From Pseudomonadota bacterium (GTDB lineage: Bacteria; Desulfobacterota; Binatia; Binatales; Binataceae): a stretch of DNA of 64,000 nt. The notes below the pieces were generated by a model. The model searched no databases, was not told the DNA's origin, and saw nothing but the letters and a program-made list of their open reading frames with translations. Location: positions 62,001-126,000 of the forward strand of contig JAJPIF010000014.1 in assembly GCA_021324885.1 (NCBI GenBank), read 5' to 3'. How positions within the stretch are numbered: position 1 is the stretch's first letter; each line of letters opens with the position of its first letter. Both the position numbers and the translations under genes were made by a program. Below are positions 8,699-18,142 of the stretch, piece by piece.

Positions 8699-9304
8699 TT
8701 ATTCCTCGGATTCTTCCTGGAATGAGTAGCGCTCTTCCAGCCATGGATCGGCGCGGTTGTGGTAGCCGCGAACTTCCCAGAATCCGCGCACATCCCGGGC
8801 CAGAAATTCGATTGCGCGCACCCATTTGGCGCTCTTCCAGGCATACAGTTTGGGCACCACCAAACGCAGCGGAAAACCGTGGTCGGGCGTCAAATCCTGC
8901 CCGTCGTGCCGGTCCGCCAGCATCACATCGTGGTCGAGGAAATACTGCAGCGGCAAGTTCGTCGTATAGCCGCCGTCGCAATGGATCAGGACGAAGCGGG
9001 CGTCCGGCTTGAGTTTGACCAGCTTCATCAGATCCTCCACCTTCACGCCCTCCCACACGTTGTCCAGCCGCGACCACGTGGTTACGCAATGGAAATCCGC
9101 GACCATCCGGCTGCGGGGCAGCGCGCGAAACTGTTCGTAATTGAATTTCAGCTCCTGCTCGACTTCGCCCAGGACCCGGAAATCCCATGTCTGCGGATTG
9201 AATCGGGGAACGGGTCCATAGGTCAGCACGGGAAATTTGGTGGTGAGATATTGTCCCGGCGGCACCCGCTTGCTGATATCGTCGGGTTTCAGAATCCTGC
9301 CCAT
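8699..9304 (-). CDS. Sulfite-oxidase-like molybdopterin oxidoreductase (cytosolic)
   Basis: 201 residues made almost entirely of the oxidoreductase molybdopterin-binding domain (PF00174). The molybdenum-ligating cysteine is C73 in ADFHCVTTWSR. Other typical blocks are GVKVEDLM, HCDGGYTTNLPL, DHGFPLRLVVP and YAWKSAKWVRAIEF. It has no Tat or Sec signal peptide, no haem domain and no dimerisation domain, so it is the short cytosolic form whose substrate is unknown; the periplasmic relative MsrP reduces methionine sulfoxide. It starts 15 bp after the isocitrate dehydrogenase stop and ends 24 bp before glpD. Confidence 0.88.
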   Translation of the reverse strand: MGRILKPDDISKRVPPGQYLTTKFPVLTYGPVPRFNPQTWDFRVLGEVEQELKFNYEQFRALPRSRMVADFHCVTTWSRLDNVWEGVKVEDLMKLVKLKPDARFVLIHCDGGYTTNLPLQYFLDHDVMLADRHDGQDLTPDHGFPLRLVVPKLYAWKSAKWVRAIEFLARDVRGFWEVRGYHNRADPWLEERYSFQEESEE

Positions 9305-9319
9305 AGCCTGATTTAATAG

Positions 9320-10375
9320 CTAAGCGCGATCGGCGGCGGAAGAGGCCGACGAATGCATCGCGCCGATGACGGCGTCGGTCATCTGCATGGTGGTGGCGCT
9401 GCCGCCCAGGTCGCGGGTGAGCGTCGCGCCCGACTGCAGCACGTCGCCGACGGCCAGCCGGATGCGGCGGGATTCATGGGCATGGCCCAGGAACTCCAGC
9501 AGCATCGCGCCGCTTAAGATCGCAGCAATCGGATTGGCGAGCCCCTTGCCCGCGATATCCGGAGCGGTCCCGTGCACCGCTTCGAAAATCGCGCCCTTGT
9601 CGCCGTAGTTGGCGCCCGGCACCACGCCCAATCCGCCAACCAGACCGGCGCACAGGTCCGAGACGATGTCACCGTAGAGATTTTCCAGCAGCAGCACGTC
9701 GAAGGACTGCGGATCGGTGACCAGGCGCATACAGGCGGCGTCGACGATCTGTTCTTCGTAGCGGATTTCGGAAAATTCCGAGGATATCTCGCGCGCGCAC
9801 TTGAGAAACAATCCGTCGGACAGCTTCATGATGTTGGCCTTGTGAATCGCGGTCACGCAAGCGCGCCCCTCCCGCCGCGCGTATTCGAAGGCGAAGCGGG
9901 CGATCCGCCGCGACGCTTTCGCCGTAATCACCTTGATGCTTTCAACCACGCCGGGCGTTATCTGATGTTCCAGGCCAGCATAGAGGTCTTCGGTATTTTC
10001 GCGGACCACGACCAAATCAACGTCGCGAAAGGGCGTGTGGACGCCTTTGAAGCTGTGGACCGGGCGCAGATTCGCGTAAAGGTTGAAGGTCTTGCGCAAA
10101 TAGACATTGATCGATCGGTAGCCCTCGCCGACGCGGGTTTCCAGCGGGCCTTTGAGGGCGACGCCGGTCTGGCGCAGGGACTTGATGAGCGCATCGGGGA
10201 CCGGATTGCCAACGCGCTTGAACGCGGCCATCCCGGCCAATTGCTCGTCCCAACGGATCTTGACGCCGGTCTGTTCGATCACCGCAACCGCGGCGGATAT
10301 CACTTCCGGTCCGATGCCGTCGCCCGGAATCAGGGTGACGACGCGCGCGGAATTGGAGGACGAATCTTTCTTCAT
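9320..10375 (-). CDS. NAD-type isocitrate dehydrogenase
   Basis: 351 residues of the isocitrate/isopropylmalate dehydrogenase family. The active-site segment YRSINVYLRKTFNLYANLRP carries the Ser, Asn and Arg residues that bind isocitrate and resembles mitochondrial NAD-IDH more than the E. coli NADP enzyme or LeuB. The metal-binding DLLLENLYGDIVSDL-type segment and the nucleotide loop (EAVHGTAPDIAGKG) are present. It makes 2-oxoglutarate in the TCA cycle. Homoisocitrate and tartrate dehydrogenases are close relatives, so the exact substrate is inferred. The ATG at 10375 is preferred over an in-frame TTG two codons upstream. Confidence 0.88.
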   Translation of the reverse strand: MKKDSSSNSARVVTLIPGDGIGPEVISAAVAVIEQTGVKIRWDEQLAGMAAFKRVGNPVPDALIKSLRQTGVALKGPLETRVGEGYRSINVYLRKTFNLYANLRPVHSFKGVHTPFRDVDLVVVRENTEDLYAGLEHQITPGVVESIKVITAKASRRIARFAFEYARREGRACVTAIHKANIMKLSDGLFLKCAREISSEFSEIRYEEQIVDAACMRLVTDPQSFDVLLLENLYGDIVSDLCAGLVGGLGVVPGANYGDKGAIFEAVHGTAPDIAGKGLANPIAAILSGAMLLEFLGHAHESRRIRLAVGDVLQSGATLTRDLGGSATTMQMTDAVIGAMHSSASSAADRA

Positions 10376-10399
10376 AATCAAAACTGGGCGGACGATGCC

Positions 10400-11716
10400 T
10401 CAATAGTTTACCAGAGCGATAAAGATGTCGGAGACATTTGTACCTGTGGGACCGGTCTGGAACAAATCGCCGCATTCTTTAAACAGCGCGTAGGAATTGT
10501 TGCGGGCCAGATATTCGGATGGACTGCGCCCCGCTGCACGGGCGCGCGCGACCGTCTGCGAGCTGGCGAAAGCGCCGGCCGCGTCAGTGGGTCCGTCAAT
10601 TCCGTCGGTTCCCGCACACAACGCGACGATGCGCGCGTGCGGCGCGAGGCGATCGAGCTCGATGGCCAGCGAAAGCGCCAATTCCTGAGCGCGTCCGCCC
10701 TTTCCGCTGCCGCGCACCGTAACCACGGGTTCCCCGCCCGCCAGCACGCATCGATTCTCACCGCTCAATGCGCTCAGATGGGCCGCCAGCGCACGGCCGA
10801 GGTCGGAGGCTTCGCCATAAAGTTCCCGCCATCGCTCGACCTTGTAACCTAGCGACGACGCCGCGACCGCCGCACCATCCAGGGCGGCGGCGTTGTCGCC
10901 AATAATAATGTTGGTCGCGCGCTCCAGAACCGGATCGCCCGGTTTGACGGTTTCTTCAAAGTCTCCGGCCGCACCCGCTTCCAGATGTTCCCGCACTCGT
11001 TCCGGCGTGCGGCCCCACAGCGAATGGCGAATCAGAACGCCGCGCGCCTCTTCGTAGGTGGTCCGGTCGGGGGCGGTCGGACCGGAGCCGATCGTGGCCA
11101 GGTCGTTGCCGCGTACGTCGGACAGAATCAGGCTGAGGACTTGCGCCCCGTGGCAATGGCGCAGCAGGCACCCGCCCTTGATCGCCGACAGATGCTTGCG
11201 CACGGTGTTAACCTCGATGACTGACGCGCGCGCCCGCAAAAGCGAGTTGGTCACCGCGATTTTGTCTTCCAGCGTCACCGGTTCGGCCGGTGCCGCGAGC
11301 ATAGCGGAGGCGCCGCCGCTGAGCAGGACCAGCAGCAGGTCCTCGGGCGTCAACCCGTCAACCATCGCCAGCGCCGCGAGCGCCGCGCTGACCGAGTTAT
11401 GGTCGGGGATCGGATGGCCCGCGCGGAAAATCCGGGTGGCGGCAATTTCGCGCGTCTCGCCCGCCGGTACGACAGCGACGGACGCGGCGATGCGTCCTGC
11501 CAGTTGCTGATTGGCCGGATACAGCATCCGCGACGCCGCCTTGCCGACCGCCAGGACAAACACGCGTTTGGCCCCGGCAATCAGATCGGGCACGGTTTGC
11601 GCCCCGTTCAGTTCACCGCGCAATGCGGCTGCGGTGAGGCGGTCGGGCGCGACCGCGTCAAGCGCGGCCTGAAAAATACGCACCAGATGCTCGCGGGCCT
11701 GATTCTCGAACTGCAT
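10400..11716 (-). CDS. Glycerate 2-kinase (MOFRL/DUF4147 family)
   Basis: 438 residues with an N-terminal DUF4147 domain and a C-terminal MOFRL domain. Signatures include VFVLAVGKAASRM near residue 50, VLLSGGASAMLAAP around 128, the NTVRKHLSAIKGG motif and the C-terminal GTDGIDGPTDAAGAF motif. The family was first annotated as hydroxypyruvate reductase (TtuD/GckA) but members tested are ATP-dependent glycerate 2-kinases that feed 2-phosphoglycerate into glycolysis. It is the first gene of the long minus-strand run, divergent from ggt, and is followed after 24 bp by isocitrate dehydrogenase. Confidence 0.92.
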   Translation of the reverse strand: MQFENQAREHLVRIFQAALDAVAPDRLTAAALRGELNGAQTVPDLIAGAKRVFVLAVGKAASRMLYPANQQLAGRIAASVAVVPAGETREIAATRIFRAGHPIPDHNSVSAALAALAMVDGLTPEDLLLVLLSGGASAMLAAPAEPVTLEDKIAVTNSLLRARASVIEVNTVRKHLSAIKGGCLLRHCHGAQVLSLILSDVRGNDLATIGSGPTAPDRTTYEEARGVLIRHSLWGRTPERVREHLEAGAAGDFEETVKPGDPVLERATNIIIGDNAAALDGAAVAASSLGYKVERWRELYGEASDLGRALAAHLSALSGENRCVLAGGEPVVTVRGSGKGGRAQELALSLAIELDRLAPHARIVALCAGTDGIDGPTDAAGAFASSQTVARARAAGRSPSEYLARNNSYALFKECGDLFQTGPTGTNVSDIFIALVNY

Positions 11717-11898
11717 TGTGCTGGTTTAGTTTATCAGCCCCGTCAGCCTTCCAAAACGGCCCGCTCAGGGACCGCGGCCAGGCCTCGCGGCACTTTCTTC
11801 CCGCGCCGATGGCTGTTACTAACACAGGACGCGCGCGGAGTTGCTGCAGCGGGTCGGCTTTTGGGACTCGCCCGGGTAATTCCACGCCATGGACGTGT

Positions 11899-13572
11899 AT
11901 GAAACGGATTATGTGGAAGAGCCGCGTGAGCCTCCTGGCGGCGCTATGGCTGGTGCTTGCCGCAGCCGGGGCCGCCCCTGCGGTGATTGCCAAACACGCG
12001 ATGGTGGCGGCGGAACATCCGTTGGGTGCCGATGCCGGCGTGCGGATTCTCAAAGCCGGCGGCAACGCGGTGGACGCGGCGGTGGCGACCGGGCTGGCCG
12101 TGTGCGTGGCCAATCCTTCCTCGTGCGGGATCGGCGGGGGCGGCTTCATGCTGATCTACATGGCGCAGACCGGCAGGATTTACGCGCTCGATTTTCGTGA
12201 GACCGCCCCACACGCGGTCACCGAATCCACTTTCATGCGCAACGGCAAACCGGATGAGGCCCTCTTGCGCAAAGGGCCGCTTGCGGTCGCTGTTCCGGGT
12301 CAGGTCGCCGGGTTTGAAGCGGCGCTCAAGCGTTTTGGCACAATGAAGTTTTCGCAGGTCGCGCAGCCCGCGATCGAACTGGCTCGCGACGGCTTTCCCT
12401 GCGGCGAGCATCTGGCCAAAGAAATCGCGCGCACCGCCCCCCTTCTGACCCAGGACGAAGGCCTGAAGTCAGTTTTCCTCCATCCCGACGGTTCTCCCCG
12501 CAAGGAAGGCGAGACCATCACGCAACCCGAACTGGCCGCGACGCTGCAGGCGTTCGATGACCATCCGGTGGAGACCTTTTATCACGGTGAACTGGCCGCC
12601 CGGATTGCCGATTTCGTCAAAGGGCGGGGTGGAGTCCTGAGCGCGGAGGATCTCGCTTCATACAAATCAATCTGGCGCGCCCCGCTCCATCGCGGCTACC
12701 GCGGCTACCAGGTTTACTCGATGCCGCCGCCGTCTTCGGGCGGCGGGATGCTGCTGGAGGCCCTGGAGATCCTGGAGCCGGGCGGCACCCCCGGACTGGG
12801 GCTGAATTCCCCGCCTTACCTGGCGCGGCTGATCGAGACGATGCGCCAGATCTTTATCGACCGTGCGATTTTCTACGGCGATCCGGAATTCGTTCGCGTG
12901 CCGATCGATTTTTTGCTCTCGCCCCAGCGCATCGACGGCATCCGCCGCAAGGCTTTCCAGATTCATCCTCCCGCCGCGGTGCCGGAAGCTCCGCGCGATC
13001 ACGGGACATCCCATCTTTGCGTGATTGACCGTCAAGGCAACATCGTTTCGCTTACGACCACGATTAACACCGCCTTTGGCGCCAAGCTGACGGTCCCGCA
13101 CACCGGTATCGTTCTCAACAATGAGATGGACGACTTCGCGCTGGCGCCGGGTATCGCCAACGTCTATGGACTGCGGGGCTCGGGTCCCAACTCGATCGCT
13201 CCGGGCAAGCGACCGCTGTCCAGCATGACTCCCACTATCGTGCTGAAAAGCGGCTCGCCGGTTTTGACGGCGGGAGGATCCGGTGGACCGACGATTGTCA
13301 CCGCCACCTTGCAGGTGCTGCTCAACGTGCTCGATTTCCACCTTGACGCCGAACGCGCGATTCGCTCCCCGCGCATCCACGACCAGTACTATCCCGCCGC
13401 GGTTTTCGTGGAGGATGCGATGCCGGTGTCGGTGCGCGACGCCCTGGCCGAAATGGGATTTCAGATCAAGGCGGTGCCGATGCTCGGTGATGAAGAGGCG
13501 ATCCAGATAACTGCCGACGGTTACGTCGGCGCGGCCGATCCGCGCAAGGGGGGCGCGGCTGTCGGTTATTAG
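11899..13572 (+). CDS. ggt: Gamma-glutamyltransferase
   Basis: 557 residues with a signal peptide (hydrophobic about 10-28, AAPAVIA boundary), so it acts in the periplasm. GGT cleaves gamma-glutamyl bonds in glutathione or poly-glutamate. The precursor cuts itself before the catalytic threonine T370 in RDHGTSHLCVID, giving large and small subunits. GNAVDAAVATGLAVCV and GIGGGGFMLIY are N-terminal family marks, and the small subunit has NNEMDDF and PGKRPLSSMTPTIV. The open frame reaches back to a TTG at 11716, but only the ATG at 11899 (or the one four codons later) puts the signal peptide at the N-terminus. The ArnT-like gene follows after 52 bp. Confidence 0.95.
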   Translation: MKRIMWKSRVSLLAALWLVLAAAGAAPAVIAKHAMVAAEHPLGADAGVRILKAGGNAVDAAVATGLAVCVANPSSCGIGGGGFMLIYMAQTGRIYALDFRETAPHAVTESTFMRNGKPDEALLRKGPLAVAVPGQVAGFEAALKRFGTMKFSQVAQPAIELARDGFPCGEHLAKEIARTAPLLTQDEGLKSVFLHPDGSPRKEGETITQPELAATLQAFDDHPVETFYHGELAARIADFVKGRGGVLSAEDLASYKSIWRAPLHRGYRGYQVYSMPPPSSGGGMLLEALEILEPGGTPGLGLNSPPYLARLIETMRQIFIDRAIFYGDPEFVRVPIDFLLSPQRIDGIRRKAFQIHPPAAVPEAPRDHGTSHLCVIDRQGNIVSLTTTINTAFGAKLTVPHTGIVLNNEMDDFALAPGIANVYGLRGSGPNSIAPGKRPLSSMTPTIVLKSGSPVLTAGGSGGPTIVTATLQVLLNVLDFHLDAERAIRSPRIHDQYYPAAVFVEDAMPVSVRDALAEMGFQIKAVPMLGDEEAIQITADGYVGAADPRKGGAAVGY

Positions 13573-13624
13573 TGTGCGGCCGTCTCACCTCGCGCCCGCA
13601 CATCCGGTAGACTCCAACGATTGT

Positions 13625-15310
13625 ATGACGGCTGGTAGCTCTCAAGCCGCGGCCCCGGTTTTATCTGGCCCCGATACTGGCGCGCCGGCGCCGATGAGCA
13701 GGCGCGAGGTGGCGCAAGCGGCCGCGCTTGGCCTGCTCGGCCTGGTGGTATTTTTCTTCCATCTGGGCAGCTACGGTCTGTTCGAGCCCGATGAGGCGCG
13801 CTATGCCGAGATCGCGCGCGAGATGATCGCGACCGGCAGTTTCATCGTTCCTCATCTCAACTATGTTCCCTATATCGAAAAACCGCCGTTGCTTTATTGG
13901 ACGACGTCGCTGGCCTTTTACCTGCTGGGCACCACCGAATTCGCGGCCCGGCTGGTTCCCGCGCTGAGCGCGATGGCCGGCGTGGTCGCTACATGGTGGT
14001 TTGCGCGCCGCACCTTTGGCTATCGCCGCGCGATGCTGGCCGCCGCGATTCTTATCACCAGTCCGTTGTACGCGGCGATGGCGCAGGTGCTTACCACCGA
14101 CATGCTGCTCACCGCGTGCCTGGCCGTCACCTTTTTCAGCCTGTTCCTGCAATGGCGCGAAGGCGGGCGCTGGTGGATGGTTTCATACCTTGCGATGGCG
14201 CTGGCGGTCCTGACCAAAGGTCCGGAGGGAGTAGTGCTCCCCACTGTGGCGGCGATCCTGTTCTTACAACGCCGCCACGAGTTAAAAGGTGCGCTCGCCC
14301 GCTTTCATGCCTGGGGCGGGCTGCTGATCGTGCTGGCCGTGAGCTTGCCGTGGTTTGTAATCGTGGCGGCGCGCCTGCCGGGTTTTCTTTATTTTTATGT
14401 CGTCGGTGAGCATTTCAAGCGCGCTTTCGAAGCCAGCTACAGTCACGACCAGCCTTTCTATTTCTATCTGCCCGTGATTATTGCCGGGATGCTGCCGTGG
14501 TCGATTTGTATGCCGCTGCTCACGCGGGGAACGCGCGGGTCTGCGCGTTCGTGGTGTGGATGTTCGGCGGTGGTCGTGCTGGTGTTGTTTTCGATCGCCA
14601 ACGCCAAGCTGATCCCGTATGTCCTGCCCGCGCTGCCGCTGCTGGCTGTGCTGCTGGCCGACTCGATCTTGTGCGCCGTCGAAAATGGCGGCGCGGCGCT
14701 GGTCAAGTGGCTCGGACCGGCATTGTGTATCGGCGGGATCGGCGCGATCGTGTTCGCCGCCCTCGCACCGATGATTCACAATCGCGATATTGCCTTGCTG
14801 CCGCGCGTCATCGCAGTATCGGGCGCGATAATTCTGATTGGCGGATTATGGTCATCCTGGGAGCTGTGGCGCGAGCGTTTCGAGCGGGGACTGGCAATAA
14901 TCGCGCTTGCTGCGGCGTCGGTGCTGATTGCTGCAACTTATGGCCGTATCGATGTCCAGGCGCTCCATTCCTGGGCGCCGCTGGCGCGAGCGATCCAATC
15001 CCGCGCGCCTTCGGCGACCCTGATCGACTACCATCGCTATCCCCAGGCGATTGCGTTTTACACTCGCCGCCGCGTGCTGGTGGCCGGTCCCTTTCTCAGC
15101 GAACTGAGTTTCGGTGCGGCCCATAGCGCCGATCGCGAACGCTATTTTCCCGCCACCGACTCCGACCTGATCGCCCGCTGGCACAAGGAGCAGTCCGCAG
15201 TGTTGATTATCGACCAGAGCGATTACCGGCGGCTTGCGCCCCAGTTGGGGCCGGCGCGGATTATCGCCAGCCAGGGACATAAACTGGCCGTGGCCAGGGA
15301 GCCGGGCTGA
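13625..15310 (+). CDS. ArnT-like GT83 glycosyltransferase (lipid-linked sugar transfer)
   Basis: 561 residues, a polytopic GT-C enzyme of the ArnT/PMT type. The first extracytoplasmic loop has the family catalytic motif FEPDEARYAEIAREM, followed by EKPPLLYW. It then has a run of about a dozen hydrophobic segments and a soluble C-terminal part (about 460-561). Relatives move a sugar from an undecaprenyl-phosphate carrier to a lipid such as lipid A. It is separated by a single base from the hpnL-like gene (TGA, G, ATG), so it is probably translated together with it. A role in decorating a hopanoid or lipid A is therefore inferred. A second ArnT-like gene is at 41759-43567. Confidence 0.88.
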   Translation: MTAGSSQAAAPVLSGPDTGAPAPMSRREVAQAAALGLLGLVVFFFHLGSYGLFEPDEARYAEIAREMIATGSFIVPHLNYVPYIEKPPLLYWTTSLAFYLLGTTEFAARLVPALSAMAGVVATWWFARRTFGYRRAMLAAAILITSPLYAAMAQVLTTDMLLTACLAVTFFSLFLQWREGGRWWMVSYLAMALAVLTKGPEGVVLPTVAAILFLQRRHELKGALARFHAWGGLLIVLAVSLPWFVIVAARLPGFLYFYVVGEHFKRAFEASYSHDQPFYFYLPVIIAGMLPWSICMPLLTRGTRGSARSWCGCSAVVVLVLFSIANAKLIPYVLPALPLLAVLLADSILCAVENGGAALVKWLGPALCIGGIGAIVFAALAPMIHNRDIALLPRVIAVSGAIILIGGLWSSWELWRERFERGLAIIALAAASVLIAATYGRIDVQALHSWAPLARAIQSRAPSATLIDYHRYPQAIAFYTRRRVLVAGPFLSELSFGAAHSADRERYFPATDSDLIARWHKEQSAVLIIDQSDYRRLAPQLGPARIIASQGHKLAVAREPG

Positions 15311-15311
15311 G

Positions 15312-16334
15312 ATGTCCGGCGCGCCAGCCAAATTTGAACCGGTTGCGGCCTCCGAACCGGTGCGCGAGCGTCGCGCAATCGGCAGCTACGTACTCAAGGC
15401 GGTCCTGGGCGTCGCTATCCTGAGCTTCGTGCTGAGCCGCGTGAACCTGCATCAGCTGGTCCATCTGCTGACGCGCGAGCGCCCCGCCTATTTTCTGGCC
15501 GCCACGCTGATCTACGTGGCGGGCCAGATGGTGGCGGCATATCGATGGCGGATGCTGGCGCGCATGGTGGGTATTGTCGGCAGGTACCTGGAGTTTCTGC
15601 TCTATTTCTTTATCGGCGCGTTTACCAATCTGTTCGTTCCCGGATTGATCGGCGGCGATGCGGCACGGGCGCTGTACCTGGGCCGACGCCATCGCCAGAT
15701 TGGCAAGGCGGTCGCCTCGGTGGTCGCCGACCGTGCTTTTGGCCTGCTGGCGCTGATCTGGCTGACCGCGGTGTGCGTGGCGATACTTGGACGCGGGGTT
15801 TTCCCATCCTCCATCACCACCCCGATCGTCCTGATCGGCTTGGGTACGGCCGCCGGCTATCTTCTGATGCCCCTCGTATCCGGATTGGAGAAATACCTGC
15901 CCCGCCGTATCGCGGCGACGGTCGCGATGCTCTCGCCTTACCTCAATGGACGAATCGCGCTGCTGCCCGTGATCGGTCTTTCTCTCCTCCTTCATCTGAT
16001 CCAGGTGGCCGCGCAATACGTCCTCGGGCTGGGTCTGGGCCTGAGTTTTCCGGTGTGGATGTTTCTACTGTGCGTACCCACGACCAACACCCTTGCGTCG
16101 GTGCCGATCACGTTTAACGGCCTCGGAGTGCGTGAGGGGATGTACGTGGTGCTGTTTGGGATGGCCGGAGTGGGCAAAGCCGACGCCGCTGCGATGGGCC
16201 TGCTCTGGTTTGGGATTACCACCTTCGCAGGTCTGTGCGCCTCGGCCGCCTTCATCGCGGCGCCGACCCCAATCGAACGTCAGGCGCCGCTTGATAAGCG
16301 CGCTTCGGAAAGCTCGGGTAACCGCCCAAAATAG
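15312..16334 (+). CDS. HpnL-like membrane protein (lysylphosphatidylglycerol synthase TM family)
   Basis: 340 residues, a membrane protein of the PF03706/UPF0104 family (YbhN, AglD, HpnL). It has about eight hydrophobic segments and the family motifs TNLFVPGLIGGDAARALYL (about 110) and a C-terminal NGLGVREGMYV. HpnL proteins occur in hopanoid gene clusters and are thought to move lipids or modified hopanoids between membranes, without direct proof. Its partner genes here are the coupled ArnT-like transferase upstream and hpnJ 118 bp downstream, so I read it as the hopanoid version. A generic flippase-like function cannot be excluded. Confidence 0.82.
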   Translation: MSGAPAKFEPVAASEPVRERRAIGSYVLKAVLGVAILSFVLSRVNLHQLVHLLTRERPAYFLAATLIYVAGQMVAAYRWRMLARMVGIVGRYLEFLLYFFIGAFTNLFVPGLIGGDAARALYLGRRHRQIGKAVASVVADRAFGLLALIWLTAVCVAILGRGVFPSSITTPIVLIGLGTAAGYLLMPLVSGLEKYLPRRIAATVAMLSPYLNGRIALLPVIGLSLLLHLIQVAAQYVLGLGLGLSFPVWMFLLCVPTTNTLASVPITFNGLGVREGMYVVLFGMAGVGKADAAAMGLLWFGITTFAGLCASAAFIAAPTPIERQAPLDKRASESSGNRPK

Positions 16335-16452
16335 TCGATTTTGCCGGGAAAATGCCCTGTCGCTCGCTCTGATAGGGATTTAACTTGCCTTAGTGTAAGC
16401 GCGTTTGTAACATTGGACTAACCAATCGGACAGGATGTTGTGAGGGGCCTGC

Positions 16453-17892
16453 ATGGATTACATGAAAACCTTGTTCCTTAATCCCCCGTCTTACGACGAT
16501 TTTGACGGCGGCGCGGGCTCTCGCTATCAGGCAACTCGCGAGGTGTGGTCCTTCTGGTATCCAACCTGGTTGGCTTATCCGGCCGGAATGATCCCTGGAG
16601 CGCGGCTGCTCGATGCTCCACCGCATGGCTACAACCTCGCCCGCACGGTCGAGGAAGCCAAAAACTACGATTTTATTGTGCTCCACACCTCGACGCCGTC
16701 GCTGCGGATGGACAGCCGGACGGCAGAGGCGATCAAGGCCGCCAATCCCAATGCGATCATTGCCTTTGTCGGCGGCCATCCGACGGCCGCCCCCGAGGAA
16801 ACGCTCAAAGTTTCAGAAGCGATCGATATCGCCGGGCGCAAAGAGTTCGACTATTCGATGGTCGAAGTGGCGCAAGGGATGGATTGGAGCCGGATCGGCG
16901 GTATCAGCTACCGCAAAAACGGCGTGATATCGCATAATCCCGACCGCCCCCTGATGACGGGCGAGGAACTCGATCGGCTGCCCTTTGTCACCGAAGTTTA
17001 CCATCGCAACCTCGATTACCTGAAATACAACAGTCCGTACTGCCAGTATCCCTACGTCTCGATTTATACGGGGCGCGGATGCCCGGCCAAGTGCACCTTT
17101 TGCCTGTGGCCGCAGGTGACGCAGGGCCATAGCTATCGCACCCGCAGCCCCGAGAACGTTTACGAGGAAGTGGCGGCGATGAAGGCCAAATTTCCCAAAA
17201 TGAAGGAGGTCTTCTTCGACGACGATACCTTTACCGCCGATCCTCCGCGCGCCCGCAAAATCGCGCAGTTACTCAAGCCGCTGGGAATTACCTGGTCAAC
17301 CAACTCCCGCGCCAACGTCGATTTCGAAACGCTCAAGATCCTCAAGGAAGGCGGACTGCGGCTGTTCGTGGTCGGCTACGAAAGCGGCAACGCGCAGATT
17401 CTCAAGAACATCAAAAAAGGCGTCGGGCTGGAGCGGGCGCGCCGCTTCACCAAAGACTGCCACCAGCTCGGCATCCTGATCCACGGCACCTTCATCCTCG
17501 GGCTGCCCGGCGAAACCAAAGAGACTATCGAGGAATCGATCCGCTTCGCCCGCGAGATGGACTGCGAAACCATCCAGGTGTCGCTGGCCTCGCCGTATCC
17601 GGGCACCGAACTGTTCCGCCAGGTCAGCGAAGCCGGCTATCTGGCGGTCGATCCTCTGCTGGACGAATCGGGTTACCAGCGTTGCACGGTCAACTACCCG
17701 GGATTAAGCGCGGATGAGATTTACGGCGCGGTCGAGCGCTTCTATCGCAGCTTTTATTTCCGTCCCCGCTATATTTTCAAATCGCTGCGCAAGATGGCGA
17801 CCTCGACCGAGGAGTGCAAGCGCCTGGTGAAGGAGGGAGTCCAGTTCATCTCCACCATGCGCCAGCGGCGGGCGCAGTCGGCTTCAGCGTAA
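16453..17892 (+). CDS. hpnJ: Hopanoid biosynthesis radical SAM protein HpnJ
   Basis: 479 residues. The N-terminus LFLNPPSYDDFDGGAG with REVWSFWYPTWLAYPAG is the HpnJ signature, on a B12-binding-like domain (about 1-160). The radical SAM core follows with the 4Fe-4S cysteines C210, C214 and C217 in GRGCPAKCTFCLW. HpnJ is reported to contract the glucosaminyl group of bacteriohopanetetrol glucosamine into the cyclitol ether, acting after HpnI (sugar transfer) and HpnK (deacetylation). HpnI follows 246 bp downstream on the same strand; no HpnK (YdjC-type) gene is in the window. The start is ATG 16453, with an alternative ATG three codons later (MKTLFLN), which is how relatives often begin. Confidence 0.93.
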   Translation: MDYMKTLFLNPPSYDDFDGGAGSRYQATREVWSFWYPTWLAYPAGMIPGARLLDAPPHGYNLARTVEEAKNYDFIVLHTSTPSLRMDSRTAEAIKAANPNAIIAFVGGHPTAAPEETLKVSEAIDIAGRKEFDYSMVEVAQGMDWSRIGGISYRKNGVISHNPDRPLMTGEELDRLPFVTEVYHRNLDYLKYNSPYCQYPYVSIYTGRGCPAKCTFCLWPQVTQGHSYRTRSPENVYEEVAAMKAKFPKMKEVFFDDDTFTADPPRARKIAQLLKPLGITWSTNSRANVDFETLKILKEGGLRLFVVGYESGNAQILKNIKKGVGLERARRFTKDCHQLGILIHGTFILGLPGETKETIEESIRFAREMDCETIQVSLASPYPGTELFRQVSEAGYLAVDPLLDESGYQRCTVNYPGLSADEIYGAVERFYRSFYFRPRYIFKSLRKMATSTEECKRLVKEGVQFISTMRQRRAQSASA

Positions 17893-17896
17893 GGCG

Positions 17897-18142
17897 ATGG
17901 TTCAGGGGCAAACGCAACTTGAACTGCGGTTGGATTTGAATGCATCGCGACGGCGGCCCTGTGTTGGTCCGGAATTTCACCTGGATGCGAAACCTGGTCT
18001 CCGTCCGCAATCGCTGATGACAGGGGCAGGGCCGGAGAACCATTTTGTGGTTCGTGAACTGGCTCAAGGGGAACTCTTGAACCGATTGGCTGGCTTTAAC
18101 CGTATATTTTCCGGTGCTTCGGCGCGCGGGTGCTCCCAATGA
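17897..18142 (+). CDS. Possible small ORF between hpnJ and hpnI
   Basis: An 81-codon open frame starting 4 bp after the hpnJ stop, with its own stop codon overlapping the hpnI start (ATGA at 18139-18142). This spacing is what a co-translated small gene would show. Against it, the predicted protein has no family I recognise, no membrane segment and no signal peptide. Its third codon positions are only moderately GC-rich compared with the neighbours. It is either a lineage-specific small protein of the hopanoid operon or an intergenic stretch open by chance. Confidence 0.25.
   Translation: MVQGQTQLELRLDLNASRRRPCVGPEFHLDAKPGLRPQSLMTGAGPENHFVVRELAQGELLNRLAGFNRIFSGASARGCSQ

Noticed and set aside
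9572-10852. 426-aa open frame on the plus strand
   Set aside because: It lies opposite the isocitrate dehydrogenase and glycerate kinase genes, which have clear family motifs; long antisense frames are common at this GC level.
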